Shown one piece after another: positions 1 through 8,371 of a stretch of DNA of 64,000 nt. Made by a program: the position numbers and the translations under genes. The notes under the pieces are model-generated. The model was not told the origin of the DNA, made no database searches, and was given only the letters and a program-made list of their open reading frames with translations. The stretch lies in assembly GCF_002787055.1 (NCBI RefSeq), contig NZ_CP024808.1, forward strand, positions 1,142,328 to 1,206,327, read 5' to 3'. The first letter of the stretch is position 1; every line of letters starts with the position of its first letter. The stretch comes from Candidatus Nitrosotenuis aquarius. Lineage in GTDB: Archaea; Thermoproteota; Nitrososphaeria; Nitrososphaerales; Nitrosopumilaceae.

Positions 1-210
1 CTTTGCTGCAATGATTGTGGTTTTCTCGGTGGATATTTTTTTCAGATCGTCATTGCTTAGGTGATCAAAATGATTGTGTGATACTAGAACAATGTCAGCG
101 TTGATTTTTTTTTCTAGCTGGTATGGATCAATGTAGATAGTCAGGCTGCTATATGATAATGTAAAGGTGTCATGGCCGTACCACTTGATTTGCACTCCAT
201 TGTACTCCAT
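1..210 (-). CDS. MBL-fold metal-dependent hydrolase, N-terminal part (3' end beyond window)
   Basis: The gene starts with ATG at 208-210 and runs off the left edge, so only the first 70 residues are visible. They contain the metallo-beta-lactamase signature HNHFDH at residues 45-50, preceded by YGHDTF and an IDPY strand, as in the UPF0173-type MBL hydrolases. Such proteins bind two metal ions and hydrolyse varied substrates; the substrate here cannot be told. It lies 19 nt downstream of the PIN-domain gene on the same strand and may be the last gene of the aIF2-gamma operon. Confidence 0.85.
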   Translation of the reverse strand, partial: MEYNGVQIKWYGHDTFTLSYSSLTIYIDPYQLEKKINADIVLVSHNHFDHLSNDDLKKISTEKTTIIAAK

Positions 211-229
211 GGGTATTATTCTGGAATAA

Positions 230-613
230 TCAAGTTAAACCTTTGCTGGCTTCAAGCACTATTCTGTTGTTTGCTATGGATATGACAGAGCCGCCGTGGT
301 TTTTTATTTTGTGTTTTAGGGCCTTGTCTATTGTTGCGATTACTCCACCTGTATCTTTGACATAAGACAAAATAGAGTCATCTGCAAAACTTCCGCCAAT
401 TTTGATTGTCTGGAAATTCCTGATGTATTGTATGGTAGCGGTTGCCTCCTTGGTCTTTTCTTCTTTTTTTGCTAGATTTTTTAGCTCTGCAAGAACAATA
501 TCTGGCACCAAAAACTGGATTTCCCCAATGTCTGTATCAAGTGTGGCTAGATTTTTGATTCGGTGATTAGCTAGATGGATTAGAAAGCTCGTATCGCATA
601 TTACCTTAACCAA
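230..613 (-). CDS. PIN-domain protein, Fcf1/COG1412-like
   Basis: This 127-residue protein is essentially one PIN nuclease domain. The acidic residues expected for metal binding are visible: D7 in CDTSF, E43 in LAELKNL, D78/D79 in FADDS and D96 in ATIDKAL. Archaeal homologs of this type are grouped with the rRNA-processing factor Fcf1; a VapC-like toxin is less likely because there is no antitoxin gene and the neighbour is a translation factor. It starts with TTG at 611-613 and overlaps the end of the aIF2-gamma gene by 8 nt, so translation is probably coupled. An RNA-processing role is inferred from family and context. Confidence 0.85.
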   Translation of the reverse strand: MVKVICDTSFLIHLANHRIKNLATLDTDIGEIQFLVPDIVLAELKNLAKKEEKTKEATATIQYIRNFQTIKIGGSFADDSILSYVKDTGGVIATIDKALKHKIKNHGGSVISIANNRIVLEASKGLT

Positions 614-1868
614 CTATTCCTGCACCAATTAGTCTCCATCTGTCCTCTATTTTGCGGCTCAGTGCAACATTGCTTTTCTCAAAAAGGCATACTGGTCGCT
701 TGAACTGGACCTCGATTTTTTCTGATTTGACTTTGGCTACTTTTGCCAAGACCGGGGCTGTGCCAATGTTTAATCGCAAGGATTCTCCTACCTGTATTGG
801 CAGTACTTTGATGTCATTCATTGTTCCAACTGCAGAATCAAAGAGGCTTACCTCCAGTCGTGCATCGGATGCATTCTCTGGTAGTGTTTCTGGCTTGCCA
901 ATAACGCTTCCGACAAACGAGTCGCTTCGCGTCATTGATGGATCAAGTTTTGTGCCAATTGCCACTAGGCCTCCAGGCTTTACATTATCTACAATTCCTG
1001 CAGCCGTGCCCAAAGAGATGATTTGGGTTCGGATTGGCTCGTAAGAGTTCTTTTTGGGATTAAGGATTCCTGGCTTTATCTCGATTTCATCACCTATTGA
1101 GAATGTTCCCTGTGTGAGGCTTCCTCCAATTACACCTCCTTTGATGTCTTTTATTTTGGTTCCAGGCTTGTTTACATCAAATGATCTTAACACGTGCATT
1201 ACCGGCTCTTTGGATTCTGCCCTAGCCGGAGTAGGAATTGTTTCCTCTATTGCGCCAATTAAAGCATCAATGTTTAGTCTTGATTGGGCAGAAATTGGAA
1301 TTATTGGGGACTTTGCTGCCTTGGTTCCCTTGACAAACTTTACAATGTCGGCATAATTTGCAGTCGCATCCTGATATGATATTAGATCAACTTTGTTTTG
1401 AATAATGACAATTTGCTGGATTCCAAGAATTTGCAATGCTAGGAGGTGCTCTTTTGTCTGGGGCTGAGGGACCTTTTGGTTTGCCGCAACTAGCAATAGT
1501 GCGCCATCCATTAGTGCAGCGCCAGAGAGCATGTTTGCCATGAGGCTTTCGTGTCCAGGACTGTCCACAAAACTGACTACTCGGGACAGCTCGCTTTCCT
1601 TTCCGCAATTTGGACAGGTCGGCGTTGTGGAATAGCCTAGCGGCACCTCGCACTTTTTGCACTTGTAAAATGCTGCATCGGAATAGCCAACGCGAATAGT
1701 GATTCCTCGTTTTAGTTCTTGACTGTGAACGCTAGTCCACTGACCTGTAAGTGCCTGGATTAGCGTTGTTTTGCCGTGATCTACATGTCCTGCAGTGCCA
1801 ATGTTGACACATGGTTGGTAACCATATTTTTTTACATACCAATCAGGTAAAGTTTCACGCCAATGCAA
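606..1868 (-). CDS. eif2g: Translation initiation factor aIF2 subunit gamma
   Basis: This is the GTP-binding subunit of the aIF2 heterotrimer, which carries Met-tRNAi to the small ribosomal subunit. The G1 motif GHVDHGKT is at residues 27-34, DSPGHE at 102-107 and NKVD at 158-161. A zinc knuckle with cysteines 70, 73, 85 and 88 is diagnostic for the gamma subunit and separates it from EF-1A and SelB. Beta-barrel domains II and III follow, and the length (420 aa) is normal. It starts with TTG at 1866-1868, and the N-terminal HWRETLPDWYVKKYGYQPC matches the usual archaeal start. Confidence 0.97.
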   Translation of the reverse strand: MHWRETLPDWYVKKYGYQPCVNIGTAGHVDHGKTTLIQALTGQWTSVHSQELKRGITIRVGYSDAAFYKCKKCEVPLGYSTTPTCPNCGKESELSRVVSFVDSPGHESLMANMLSGAALMDGALLLVAANQKVPQPQTKEHLLALQILGIQQIVIIQNKVDLISYQDATANYADIVKFVKGTKAAKSPIIPISAQSRLNIDALIGAIEETIPTPARAESKEPVMHVLRSFDVNKPGTKIKDIKGGVIGGSLTQGTFSIGDEIEIKPGILNPKKNSYEPIRTQIISLGTAAGIVDNVKPGGLVAIGTKLDPSMTRSDSFVGSVIGKPETLPENASDARLEVSLFDSAVGTMNDIKVLPIQVGESLRLNIGTAPVLAKVAKVKSEKIEVQFKRPVCLFEKSNVALSRKIEDRWRLIGAGIVG

Positions 1869-1899
1869 TGAAAAACTTCGAAAACTGTACTATGTTAAG

Positions 1900-2280
1900 T
1901 TATGCCTTGTTTTCTGCCGGAGGTGCTTCTTCTATTTTGAGCTCGCCATCATAGGAGCAGTTCAGCTGATAGATCTCTTCGGAAATTGTGTTTCCTCGCA
2001 TTAGTCGTCTTTTGCGTTGGCCGTCGCTGACTCGCTTGAGGCCGACTCCCTTTGAGATGAGGACTTGCTTTCTTGCAGAGCCATAAATGTCTGCGCGCAT
2101 TGGAATTCCGGACTTGTCGCTGCCTCCTGTGATTTTGAGTTTTCCTGCAAGGCCTGCAATTGCCGCGTCAACCTCTCCGCCAAGATGCAGTCCAATGAAG
2201 GCATTTGCCTCTTTGTCCTTGATTTCTTTGGAGACTGACTTTCCCTTCTTGTCCGATATTGTTAGCTTAAAGTTAGCCAA
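1900..2280 (-). CDS. rps6e: 30S ribosomal protein S6e
   Basis: This 126-residue small-subunit protein has the archaeal/eukaryotic S6e signature: an N-terminal ANFKLTISD, a GLHLGGEVD segment and the GSDKSGIPMR motif, followed by a basic RKRRLMRG stretch. It lacks the C-terminal extension of eukaryotic S6. The start is TTG at 2278-2280. A TATA-like TTTTATTT lies about 40 nt upstream on the minus strand. It is 31 nt upstream of the aIF2-gamma gene and may form a translation operon with it. Confidence 0.95.
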   Translation of the reverse strand: MANFKLTISDKKGKSVSKEIKDKEANAFIGLHLGGEVDAAIAGLAGKLKITGGSDKSGIPMRADIYGSARKQVLISKGVGLKRVSDGQRKRRLMRGNTISEEIYQLNCSYDGELKIEEAPPAENKA

Positions 2281-2353
2281 GTATTGCTCAGTTTTTTTGG
2301 CCTGCTAATAAACCATGTGAAAAAATAAAAGCAAATGATCCACAATAAACACC

Positions 2354-2476
2354 ATGAAAGAAGAAATCGCATGCCCCAGATGCAACAACAAAATGGACGA
2401 CATGCAAGCATGCCACATGGTTTGTAGTAATTGTGGTGCTCACCTTGACTGCTCAGACAAGGGCTCTTTCTGGTAG
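2354..2476 (+). CDS. Tiny zinc-ribbon protein (40 aa)
   Basis: A short gene with ATG at 2354 and TAG at 2474-2476. The 40-residue product has CPRC near the N-terminus and CSNCG later, spaced like one treble-clef or rubredoxin-type zinc ribbon, and ends in GSFW. It is divergent from rps6e and nearly abuts the next zinc-ribbon gene tail to tail, with one base between the stop codons. Function unknown; single zinc-ribbon proteins of this size in archaea may bind nucleic acid or act as adaptors. The cysteine pattern argues for a real gene despite the length. Confidence 0.7.
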   Translation: MKEEIACPRCNNKMDDMQACHMVCSNCGAHLDCSDKGSFW

Positions 2477-2477
2477 A

Positions 2478-2651
2478 TTATAGTCCTGGCCTTTTTGGCA
2501 GATAATCAATCGACATGTTGACTGCCTTGTCCTTCATTATTTCCAAATAAGTGTCATAGTCTGCTTCAAAATTGCAGTGCGGGCATTTTACCTGCGTTAC
2601 ATCATCGTCTAGCTTTGCAACCCTGTCGCATTCTGGGCACTTTGCATCCAT
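2478..2651 (-). CDS. Small zinc-ribbon protein (57 aa)
   Basis: Starts with ATG at 2649-2651 and stops at 2478-2480. The 57-residue product carries CPEC at residues 5-8 and CPHC at 23-26, one zinc ribbon, followed by an acidic then helical tail ending in YLPKRPGL. It resembles the lysine-biosynthesis carrier LysW only in having a short N-terminal zinc ribbon; the C-terminal Glu-rich EDWGE tail that defines LysW is absent, so I do not call it LysW. It converges on the 40-aa zinc-ribbon gene. Function unknown. Confidence 0.75.
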   Translation of the reverse strand: MDAKCPECDRVAKLDDDVTQVKCPHCNFEADYDTYLEIMKDKAVNMSIDYLPKRPGL

Positions 2652-2672
2652 GGTAGTGTAATATTCTCAAAA

Positions 2673-2680
2673 CTATATTA
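2673..2680 (+). promoter_or_regulatory. TATA box for tRNA-Gly
   Basis: CTATATTA lies about 27-34 nt before the first base of the mature tRNA-Gly, the usual distance for an archaeal TATA box. Seen by position only. Confidence 0.55.
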
Positions 2681-2706
2681 ACGCTAATTAGAAAAACTCG
2701 ATCTGC

Positions 2707-2780
2707 GCGGTGTTAGTCCAGCCTGGCAGGACGTCAGCTTCCCAAGCTGAAGGTCGCGGGTTCAATTCCCGCACTCCGCA
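2707..2780 (+). tRNA. trnG: tRNA-Gly (anticodon CCC)
   Basis: A 74-nt cloverleaf can be folded by eye. The acceptor GCGGTGT pairs with ACTCCGC with one T-T mismatch and an A discriminator. The anticodon stem TCAGC/GCTGA holds the loop TTCCCAA with CCC at the anticodon. The T stem GCGGG/CCCGC holds TTCAATT. No CCA is encoded and I see no intron. It decodes GGG glycine codons. Confidence 0.93.
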
Positions 2781-3722
2781 CTAGAGTTCCTTTATTGCTT
2801 GTAGTATGTCTGCTTTGTCTTTGGCGTTTGGGGAATATTTTAGATAGTTTTCAAAGTCCTGTTTTGCTTGCTTGTTTTTGTTTTGCGACATGTACACAAT
2901 TCCGCGGTTTTTGTAAATTGGGCCAAACCTGCTTTCGTTTATTTCTATTGCGGAAGAATAGTTTGATTCTGCCTTGTCGTACTGTTTTGTTTTGAGGTAA
3001 TAGTTGCCTAGGCCCCTATACGCCAGATAGCATTTTTTGTTAGAGTCTATGCTTTTTTGGTAATATGAGACGCACTCTGCCAAGTTTTTCTCATTGTATA
3101 TTCCGCCTAAAAGGCACAATGCAGTAGAGTTAGAGGCATCAAGTGTGATTGCCTCCTTTAGTGATTTTATTGCCTCGTCTGGTTTTGCCTGCAAGTTTAG
3201 CTTCTCAGATACAAAGCAGAGCCGGTTTGATTTTTCCTTGGACTTGTTTTCTACATGTATTTTGGATATGATGTCTGGCGGGGCAAGCAGTATCATCAGC
3301 ATGCCGTCTTCTTGCCAGAGTTTTTCAAATTGTTTTTGAGGTATTGCGCCAATTTGGTCCTGCTGTGGGATATAATGGATGATTGTCTTTTCAGAATCAT
3401 CATAGCCGGAAATCACTGATGCGTGCTGGACTGTCTCGTACAGTCCTGGTAAAATAACAATTGGTGGAATTCCCATGTCGATTATTTTTTTTAGCTCTGG
3501 TATGGTAGAGTGCAGAATTAGGCTGCCTAGGCCGTGTCGCTCTGCAAGCTCGATTCCCTCAATTAGAATACTTCCCCGGACGTTTGGGTATTTTTTTGCA
3601 ATTTCCTTTGCCTCCGATATTGGCAGGTTAACGTTCCAATATTTTGAGACAGCACTTATTGCCAAAGGAAGACAAATGTTTTCCTCGGTTACCTGTGGAA
3701 GTAAGAGTTCGTGCTCACTCAT
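2781..3722 (-). CDS. C39-like papain-fold domain with C-terminal TPR repeats
   Basis: A 313-residue protein in two parts. Residues 1-150 look like a C39/papain-like peptidase domain: candidate nucleophile C17 in EENICLPLA and candidate histidine H100 in VQHASVISGYDD. Residues about 170-310 form TPR repeats (SNSTALCLLGGIYNEKN, CYLAYRGLGNYYLKTKQYDK and similar). No signal peptide or membrane segment is visible, so it is probably cytoplasmic, unlike bacteriocin-exporting C39 proteins. The TPR part suggests a protein partner. Whether it cleaves peptides is not shown. It begins one base after the tRNA-Gly, tail to tail. Confidence 0.75.
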   Translation of the reverse strand: MSEHELLLPQVTEENICLPLAISAVSKYWNVNLPISEAKEIAKKYPNVRGSILIEGIELAERHGLGSLILHSTIPELKKIIDMGIPPIVILPGLYETVQHASVISGYDDSEKTIIHYIPQQDQIGAIPQKQFEKLWQEDGMLMILLAPPDIISKIHVENKSKEKSNRLCFVSEKLNLQAKPDEAIKSLKEAITLDASNSTALCLLGGIYNEKNLAECVSYYQKSIDSNKKCYLAYRGLGNYYLKTKQYDKAESNYSSAIEINESRFGPIYKNRGIVYMSQNKNKQAKQDFENYLKYSPNAKDKADILQAIKEL

Positions 3723-3757
3723 TATTTTTTGAGCCTGGTGTTTTGTATTAATACTGA

Positions 3758-4300
3758 TCAGAGTTTGATGAATTTCTCAATTAGGAATAGTCCGTCGTGG
3801 GTCATTTCTGGATGGAATTGTGTTCCATAGATTTTGGAATTCTTGTATTGGATTATCTCATATTTGCAGGAATCAGAGTGTGCTAGCTGTATGAGTGATT
3901 TGCCTAGTGTGGATATCTCATAGCTGTGGCTTTGGTACACTTGCACCATACCACTACACAGAGGATTTTGCTGTGTTACTTGTATGGTGCTTGGTCCCTT
4001 TTGTATTGAGGACATTTTACGAATGGTGCCACCTACCGTTAGTGCAAGAATTTCTGCTCCGTAACAGATCCCAAGCATTGGTTTGTTTTGTACTATACAA
4101 TGGTTGATGATTTTGGAGTTTAGTGCATTCATTTTCTGGTCGTTGTGTCGTCGCCCGGAAAGAATTATGGAATCAGATTTGTTAAGATCATTTGGGTTTA
4201 TTTTATCAAATGGCGAGGAAACATGATCTGTTTTTGCAAAATCCAAAAACTCGACAATCTTTTTTGTAAATACGGATCCATTATCCACTAGTAATAACAT
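3758..4300 (-). CDS. Class I glutamine amidotransferase, GuaA glutaminase-subunit-like
   Basis: A stand-alone 180-residue glutaminase domain. The nucleophile C79 lies in GICYG, and the other triad members H163 and E165 are in QFHPEM. This is the size of the archaeal GMP synthase glutaminase subunit, where amidotransferase and ATP pyrophosphatase are separate genes. Identity as GuaA subunit A is likely but other GATase partners (TrpG, PabA) share these motifs, and no partner synthase is adjacent. SHSYEI at 124-129 fits the GuaA group (SHxDxV is usual). Confidence 0.8.
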   Translation of the reverse strand: MLLLVDNGSVFTKKIVEFLDFAKTDHVSSPFDKINPNDLNKSDSIILSGRRHNDQKMNALNSKIINHCIVQNKPMLGICYGAEILALTVGGTIRKMSSIQKGPSTIQVTQQNPLCSGMVQVYQSHSYEISTLGKSLIQLAHSDSCKYEIIQYKNSKIYGTQFHPEMTHDGLFLIEKFIKL

Positions 4301-4336
4301 TAGAGAAGTTTAGGAAAATACTTCTTTTATTTGTGA

Positions 4337-7189
4337 TTACTTGCCTACAATCACAGAGATATAGTGGAGCTCAGGCACGCCTTCGACTGTGGATAGGACA
4401 CCAATGTTGATGGTGTCTTGTTCTTGCCATATCAGGACTCGCCTTGTCTTTTGCAGGACAAATTCGTCTAGGAATTTATCTAGTAGCTTGTCTGTTGCCT
4501 CGGCGTCAATTTGTGAGAACAGTGATACTTCACCCTCCTTAAACGACAAAGGAACAGATAGGCTTGTAGGTGTGACTATCTCCAGTCCTTTTTCCTCAAA
4601 TGCTGACTTTAATTTCGCAATTCTTGCCTCTTTGTCAAATCCTGGCTCTGGCTTGGATGCTGTAGATGACGGAACTACTCCTGCCAGCTTTTGCAAATAT
4701 GCCTCAAAGGCCTCTTGTTGCGTACTGCCCAACCCGACATAGTATTCTCCGTTAAATGCGGCGCCGACTGCGGCAATTGTTCCTAGCTGGGCCACTACTC
4801 CTTCTCCAGAGCCTGCTGTATACACCGGAATGAAATACACGTCATGCTCACCCACCTTGTACAAGATGTTGTCGCCAATTCTTGGGGTTCGAAGCAATGT
4901 CTTTAGCTGTGCAAAATTATTGTCTTTTTCTAGCGCTTCTCTTACTGCTGTTGGGCCGATAAGCTTTGTAGTAGAGTTGAGCGGGACTTGATAGAAATGC
5001 ATGTTGCCAAGTGTTGGCAAGTCATTTTCCACTATCATGTATCCAGAGAGGTTTTTTCCTCTAGAATCTCGGAGCTCCAAAGACAATAATCCTAGGAATT
5101 GAGTACTGTCAAATCCCGGCGGTTTTGCCTGAATATAGTATGCGTCTATTTTTTCTGGAATCTGGAAGAACGTGTTTGCCTGGATGAACGTCTCAGTGTC
5201 AGTTACGTGGTAAATGTTGAACATCTCTGTCTTCCACGTGAATAGTTCCTGCGGATAGCGAATCTGCTCGGTAAGCCAAGACGGAATTGGCAAAAACTTG
5301 TCTCCATATTGGGATTCCAATATATCTGCAAAATAATCATCGCCGTGCTTGAGCAGAGTAATGTCGCCGTCGTATGTATCAACAAGGGCAAAGCCTACCA
5401 ATCTGAGATACGGATTGCCCATGGACCAAGGTACCGAATGAGTGTCAAATCCGATTATTAGCGGCACTAGCCAATATGTGCTTGTGCCATCGGTGACTGG
5501 ATAGATGTCTAGCTTTTGTCCAAATAGATTATACAGGAAATACGGATATAGTGTTTCCATTCTGTCATAGACGTCCTTGTATCTCATGACATGGACTGAT
5601 GTGTTTGGATATGAGAGCAAAAAGTTTGGCTCAAAGACCCAGCTTAGTGGCGGAGCTAGTGTTATTCCGCCTGCGCCTGAGTACAAGGCATTGGTAATTT
5701 CTGCACTTGTGCCTTCACGATTGGTTGGAAATGCAGACCATGTTTCTTGGAACAGGCCGCCCTCTCCATAATAGATGGACCTTTGTGAAAAGAGGTCCTG
5801 AGCTTGAACCGACTGGCCCGTCGTTGCCTCCAGAGTAAGGAATCCTTCTGGTACGTGTGTGTAAACTAGGTGTTCGTTGTACCACCGATTTTCAAGACTT
5901 ACTGTGCTAGGTATTACTGGCTTCATTGATGCAGTCCAGTACAGGGTATTGTTGAATCGCAAAATGTCATTGTCTCCAAATGTGATATACGGGATTAGAC
6001 CGATTTCCGGCTTTAGCTTGGCAAACGCAGCCTCCCAGTCCCAGATCCTAACAGAATCCAAGACATCTCGGTTTTGCTCCATGTAGGACTTGATGTTGTT
6101 TGGAGAAATTGATGTAAGCTTGACATCATTTGTTGTTACAGTAATTTTGTCTAGCTCTCCTAGGTATCTGTTGAGTGTGATTTGTTGCTGGGTGTATGGG
6201 CCTAGGTACTCGATTTTGCGGGTATCTGCAATACTGTTGTTTACCGCCATTATTGTTCCAGCGATGATTCCAATCGCAATTAGCGCAAAAACCCTGATGT
6301 AGATGTCGCGCTTGATTGGGTGAGTCAGGACCTTGGAGCGAATCTTATCATAGATTGCAAATGCAATTAGGATAAAGCCTGCACCTAGTGTTCCGCCAAT
6401 TACATATTTTGTGTTGTAATCGATTTGTTCTGTAAAGAACATGTTGATTCCGGCCCAGATTATGCCTATTCCTATGACTGCCTCTATAGTGGAAACATAA
6501 TTGAGGAACTTGGGCTTGCCTTGGGACGAATCAGAAATGTAAGACGTAATTACCTTGACTATAGAGTGTAGCCCGACGTATAGTCCCAGCCTTATTCCAA
6601 TTACTCCTAAAAGGGGTGGGACTAGAATCGTTAGTGCCGGAATTAGTTCTATTACTGTGAGTGCGGCATTGGATGATTGCGGGGTATTAAACGGCAGTGA
6701 AAACAGATTTGGAAGCTTGTCTACTCCAAGATCGTTTCCATCTAGGAGATGTGTCAGTGCAAGGCCGAACATGATATTGACAAAGAATGCGCCAAAGAGG
6801 AGGATCTTGGTGATCTGCCAAATTGCAAACTGCGGGACACTTAGCTTGTAATCCCTAAAACTGGAAATGTTTTTTGTTACCGGATCGTGTGTTGTTCTGT
6901 TCAGGAATGTCACCATCACATGAATTGAATACCATACAATTGAGGAGCGGTTCTTGGCATCTACGTTGACTAGCGCTATTGCGGCCAAGACCACCGCAGA
7001 GATCAAGGAATATTGGAGTGGTTTTGTGAACTGGTCGCCAAACTCTGTCATGTTCATTGACAATATGACGCCCTGATTTCCAACCATGACTAGCACAATA
7101 ATTCCAATTATGCCGACTATGCCAAGTCGGATTAGCTTGCCTGCGCCTGGGGGCGATGAACTAGACTGCGAGGAACTGTACAAATTCAA
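4337..7189 (-). CDS. UPF0182 (COG1615) large membrane protein
   Basis: A 950-residue protein of the UPF0182 family, whose members have about seven N-terminal membrane helices and a large outside domain. Here hydrophobic segments are seen near residues 20-40, 55-75, 125-150, 185-225, 235-255, 265-285 and 300-320. A long soluble domain follows with family-like phrases such as DVYDRMETLYPYFLYN and YWTASMKPV. The last 100 residues are acidic and helical. Function in the family is not established. It stands alone, 36 nt after the amidotransferase gene start and downstream of the primase genes. Confidence 0.88.
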   Translation of the reverse strand: MNLYSSSQSSSSPPGAGKLIRLGIVGIIGIIVLVMVGNQGVILSMNMTEFGDQFTKPLQYSLISAVVLAAIALVNVDAKNRSSIVWYSIHVMVTFLNRTTHDPVTKNISSFRDYKLSVPQFAIWQITKILLFGAFFVNIMFGLALTHLLDGNDLGVDKLPNLFSLPFNTPQSSNAALTVIELIPALTILVPPLLGVIGIRLGLYVGLHSIVKVITSYISDSSQGKPKFLNYVSTIEAVIGIGIIWAGINMFFTEQIDYNTKYVIGGTLGAGFILIAFAIYDKIRSKVLTHPIKRDIYIRVFALIAIGIIAGTIMAVNNSIADTRKIEYLGPYTQQQITLNRYLGELDKITVTTNDVKLTSISPNNIKSYMEQNRDVLDSVRIWDWEAAFAKLKPEIGLIPYITFGDNDILRFNNTLYWTASMKPVIPSTVSLENRWYNEHLVYTHVPEGFLTLEATTGQSVQAQDLFSQRSIYYGEGGLFQETWSAFPTNREGTSAEITNALYSGAGGITLAPPLSWVFEPNFLLSYPNTSVHVMRYKDVYDRMETLYPYFLYNLFGQKLDIYPVTDGTSTYWLVPLIIGFDTHSVPWSMGNPYLRLVGFALVDTYDGDITLLKHGDDYFADILESQYGDKFLPIPSWLTEQIRYPQELFTWKTEMFNIYHVTDTETFIQANTFFQIPEKIDAYYIQAKPPGFDSTQFLGLLSLELRDSRGKNLSGYMIVENDLPTLGNMHFYQVPLNSTTKLIGPTAVREALEKDNNFAQLKTLLRTPRIGDNILYKVGEHDVYFIPVYTAGSGEGVVAQLGTIAAVGAAFNGEYYVGLGSTQQEAFEAYLQKLAGVVPSSTASKPEPGFDKEARIAKLKSAFEEKGLEIVTPTSLSVPLSFKEGEVSLFSQIDAEATDKLLDKFLDEFVLQKTRRVLIWQEQDTINIGVLSTVEGVPELHYISVIVGK

Positions 7190-7237
7190 AATTTGCTCAA
7201 TTTTAGATAAATTAATGTCTTGGGGATAGTTTTGCGC

Positions 7238-8371
7238 CTAGGAAACACTGGCACAGCCCTTGCAAATCATGTAGACTGCGGCGTATTTTGGCACGCTTGT
7301 CCGCTCTTTGTGGTAGGGCCCGAACTTTTTGTTTCTGAGCCTAAACGATACTGGACAGTCGGCAAGCACGGAAACTTCGCTTTCGTCAATAAAGCAGGCG
7401 TCCATACCTGGATTGAATTTGGCAATATCCGTGCAAAGCGTCTTGGTTAGTCCTGACTTGGAGTTGATTGTGCCGCCCAGTCGAAATATTCGGTGAACAT
7501 CGATTGTGACATTTGGGTCTATTTGCGCACCCAACTCTTTTTGTAGTGACTCTATCTTTTTTTTGAAAGGGAAATATCCTTCAGATATTATCTGCTTTGA
7601 TATTTTGGCCTTGTTTGATTTTGCTCCAAAGACTGCCTTTGATACTCGGCCCAGCCAGCCCTTGTCGTCAAGGTCTGGGAATACTGACTTTGCGAAATTT
7701 GTCCGGGCGCCAAAGGTTTCTGGAATTGCTCCGCGAAATGTCAGATAATCTACGAGCTCTGCTCTGTGCCTGGAATCTAGGGTTTCATATGCTGAAGTGA
7801 CATGGACATGAAACCCCTCGTTTCCTGAAAAATACACAGTAATGTTTTGCCTTGGTATGCCAAGATCATTTGTCAGAATTGTAATCAGCTTGTTGAGCTC
7901 TTTTTTTGCCCCGGCAATGCAGTCATTGCACAACACCGATACTGTGTCAAACTTGGTTGCATTGCATTGTGTGCATGATTCGGAATTGCCAATATTACCG
8001 CAAGAGGTGCATTTTTTGATGGTGTGGTTTTGCCTGCAAGGCAGCTGCAGGTCTTTTGCGTCAATGTCAAATATTAGATCGGCATTTTGCCAGTCTTTTT
8101 CTGCCATTGGCAAATTTGGGAATGAATAACGCGCATTGGAGCAATACACATCAGACGGAATGTTTTTCATCAACAACAGATGCAGTTCCTTGTCTGATTT
8201 TAGCGAGATGTGCCTAGTCATGCCGGAATTGAATTTTTGATAGCCAAACTCGCGCATCTCGGGGTTTTTTGGCGTATGAATCAGATCAAAATGATCAAAA
8301 TAATATTTCTTGAATGCATCCTCTAGGAATTTTACGTCTTTGTCATGCATTTGGGATCTTTTTCCTCCCAA
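7238..8371 (-). CDS. priS: DNA primase small (catalytic) subunit PriS
   Basis: The catalytic subunit of the archaeal/eukaryotic primase, which makes RNA primers for replication. Metal-binding D102 and D104 lie in LIFDIDAKD, and the nucleotide-binding FSGNEGFHVHV is at 181-191. Between them is a cysteine-rich insert (C112, C121, C124, C133, C136, C148, C151), richer than the single zinc knuckle usual in PriS, so an extra zinc ribbon is likely. The ATG lies inside the end of priL (29-nt overlap), and the two subunits are surely co-translated. Length 377 aa is typical to slightly long. Confidence 0.95.
   Translation of the reverse strand: MGGKRSQMHDKDVKFLEDAFKKYYFDHFDLIHTPKNPEMREFGYQKFNSGMTRHISLKSDKELHLLLMKNIPSDVYCSNARYSFPNLPMAEKDWQNADLIFDIDAKDLQLPCRQNHTIKKCTSCGNIGNSESCTQCNATKFDTVSVLCNDCIAGAKKELNKLITILTNDLGIPRQNITVYFSGNEGFHVHVTSAYETLDSRHRAELVDYLTFRGAIPETFGARTNFAKSVFPDLDDKGWLGRVSKAVFGAKSNKAKISKQIISEGYFPFKKKIESLQKELGAQIDPNVTIDVHRIFRLGGTINSKSGLTKTLCTDIAKFNPGMDACFIDESEVSVLADCPVSFRLRNKKFGPYHKERTSVPKYAAVYMICKGCASVS

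Noticed and set aside
230-613. VapC toxin of a toxin-antitoxin pair
   Set aside because: PIN fold fits but there is no antitoxin gene; the overlap with aIF2-gamma and the Fcf1-like form argue for an RNA-processing role.
2478-2651. LysW-like carrier protein
   Set aside because: The zinc ribbon fits but the required C-terminal EDWGE-type tail is absent.
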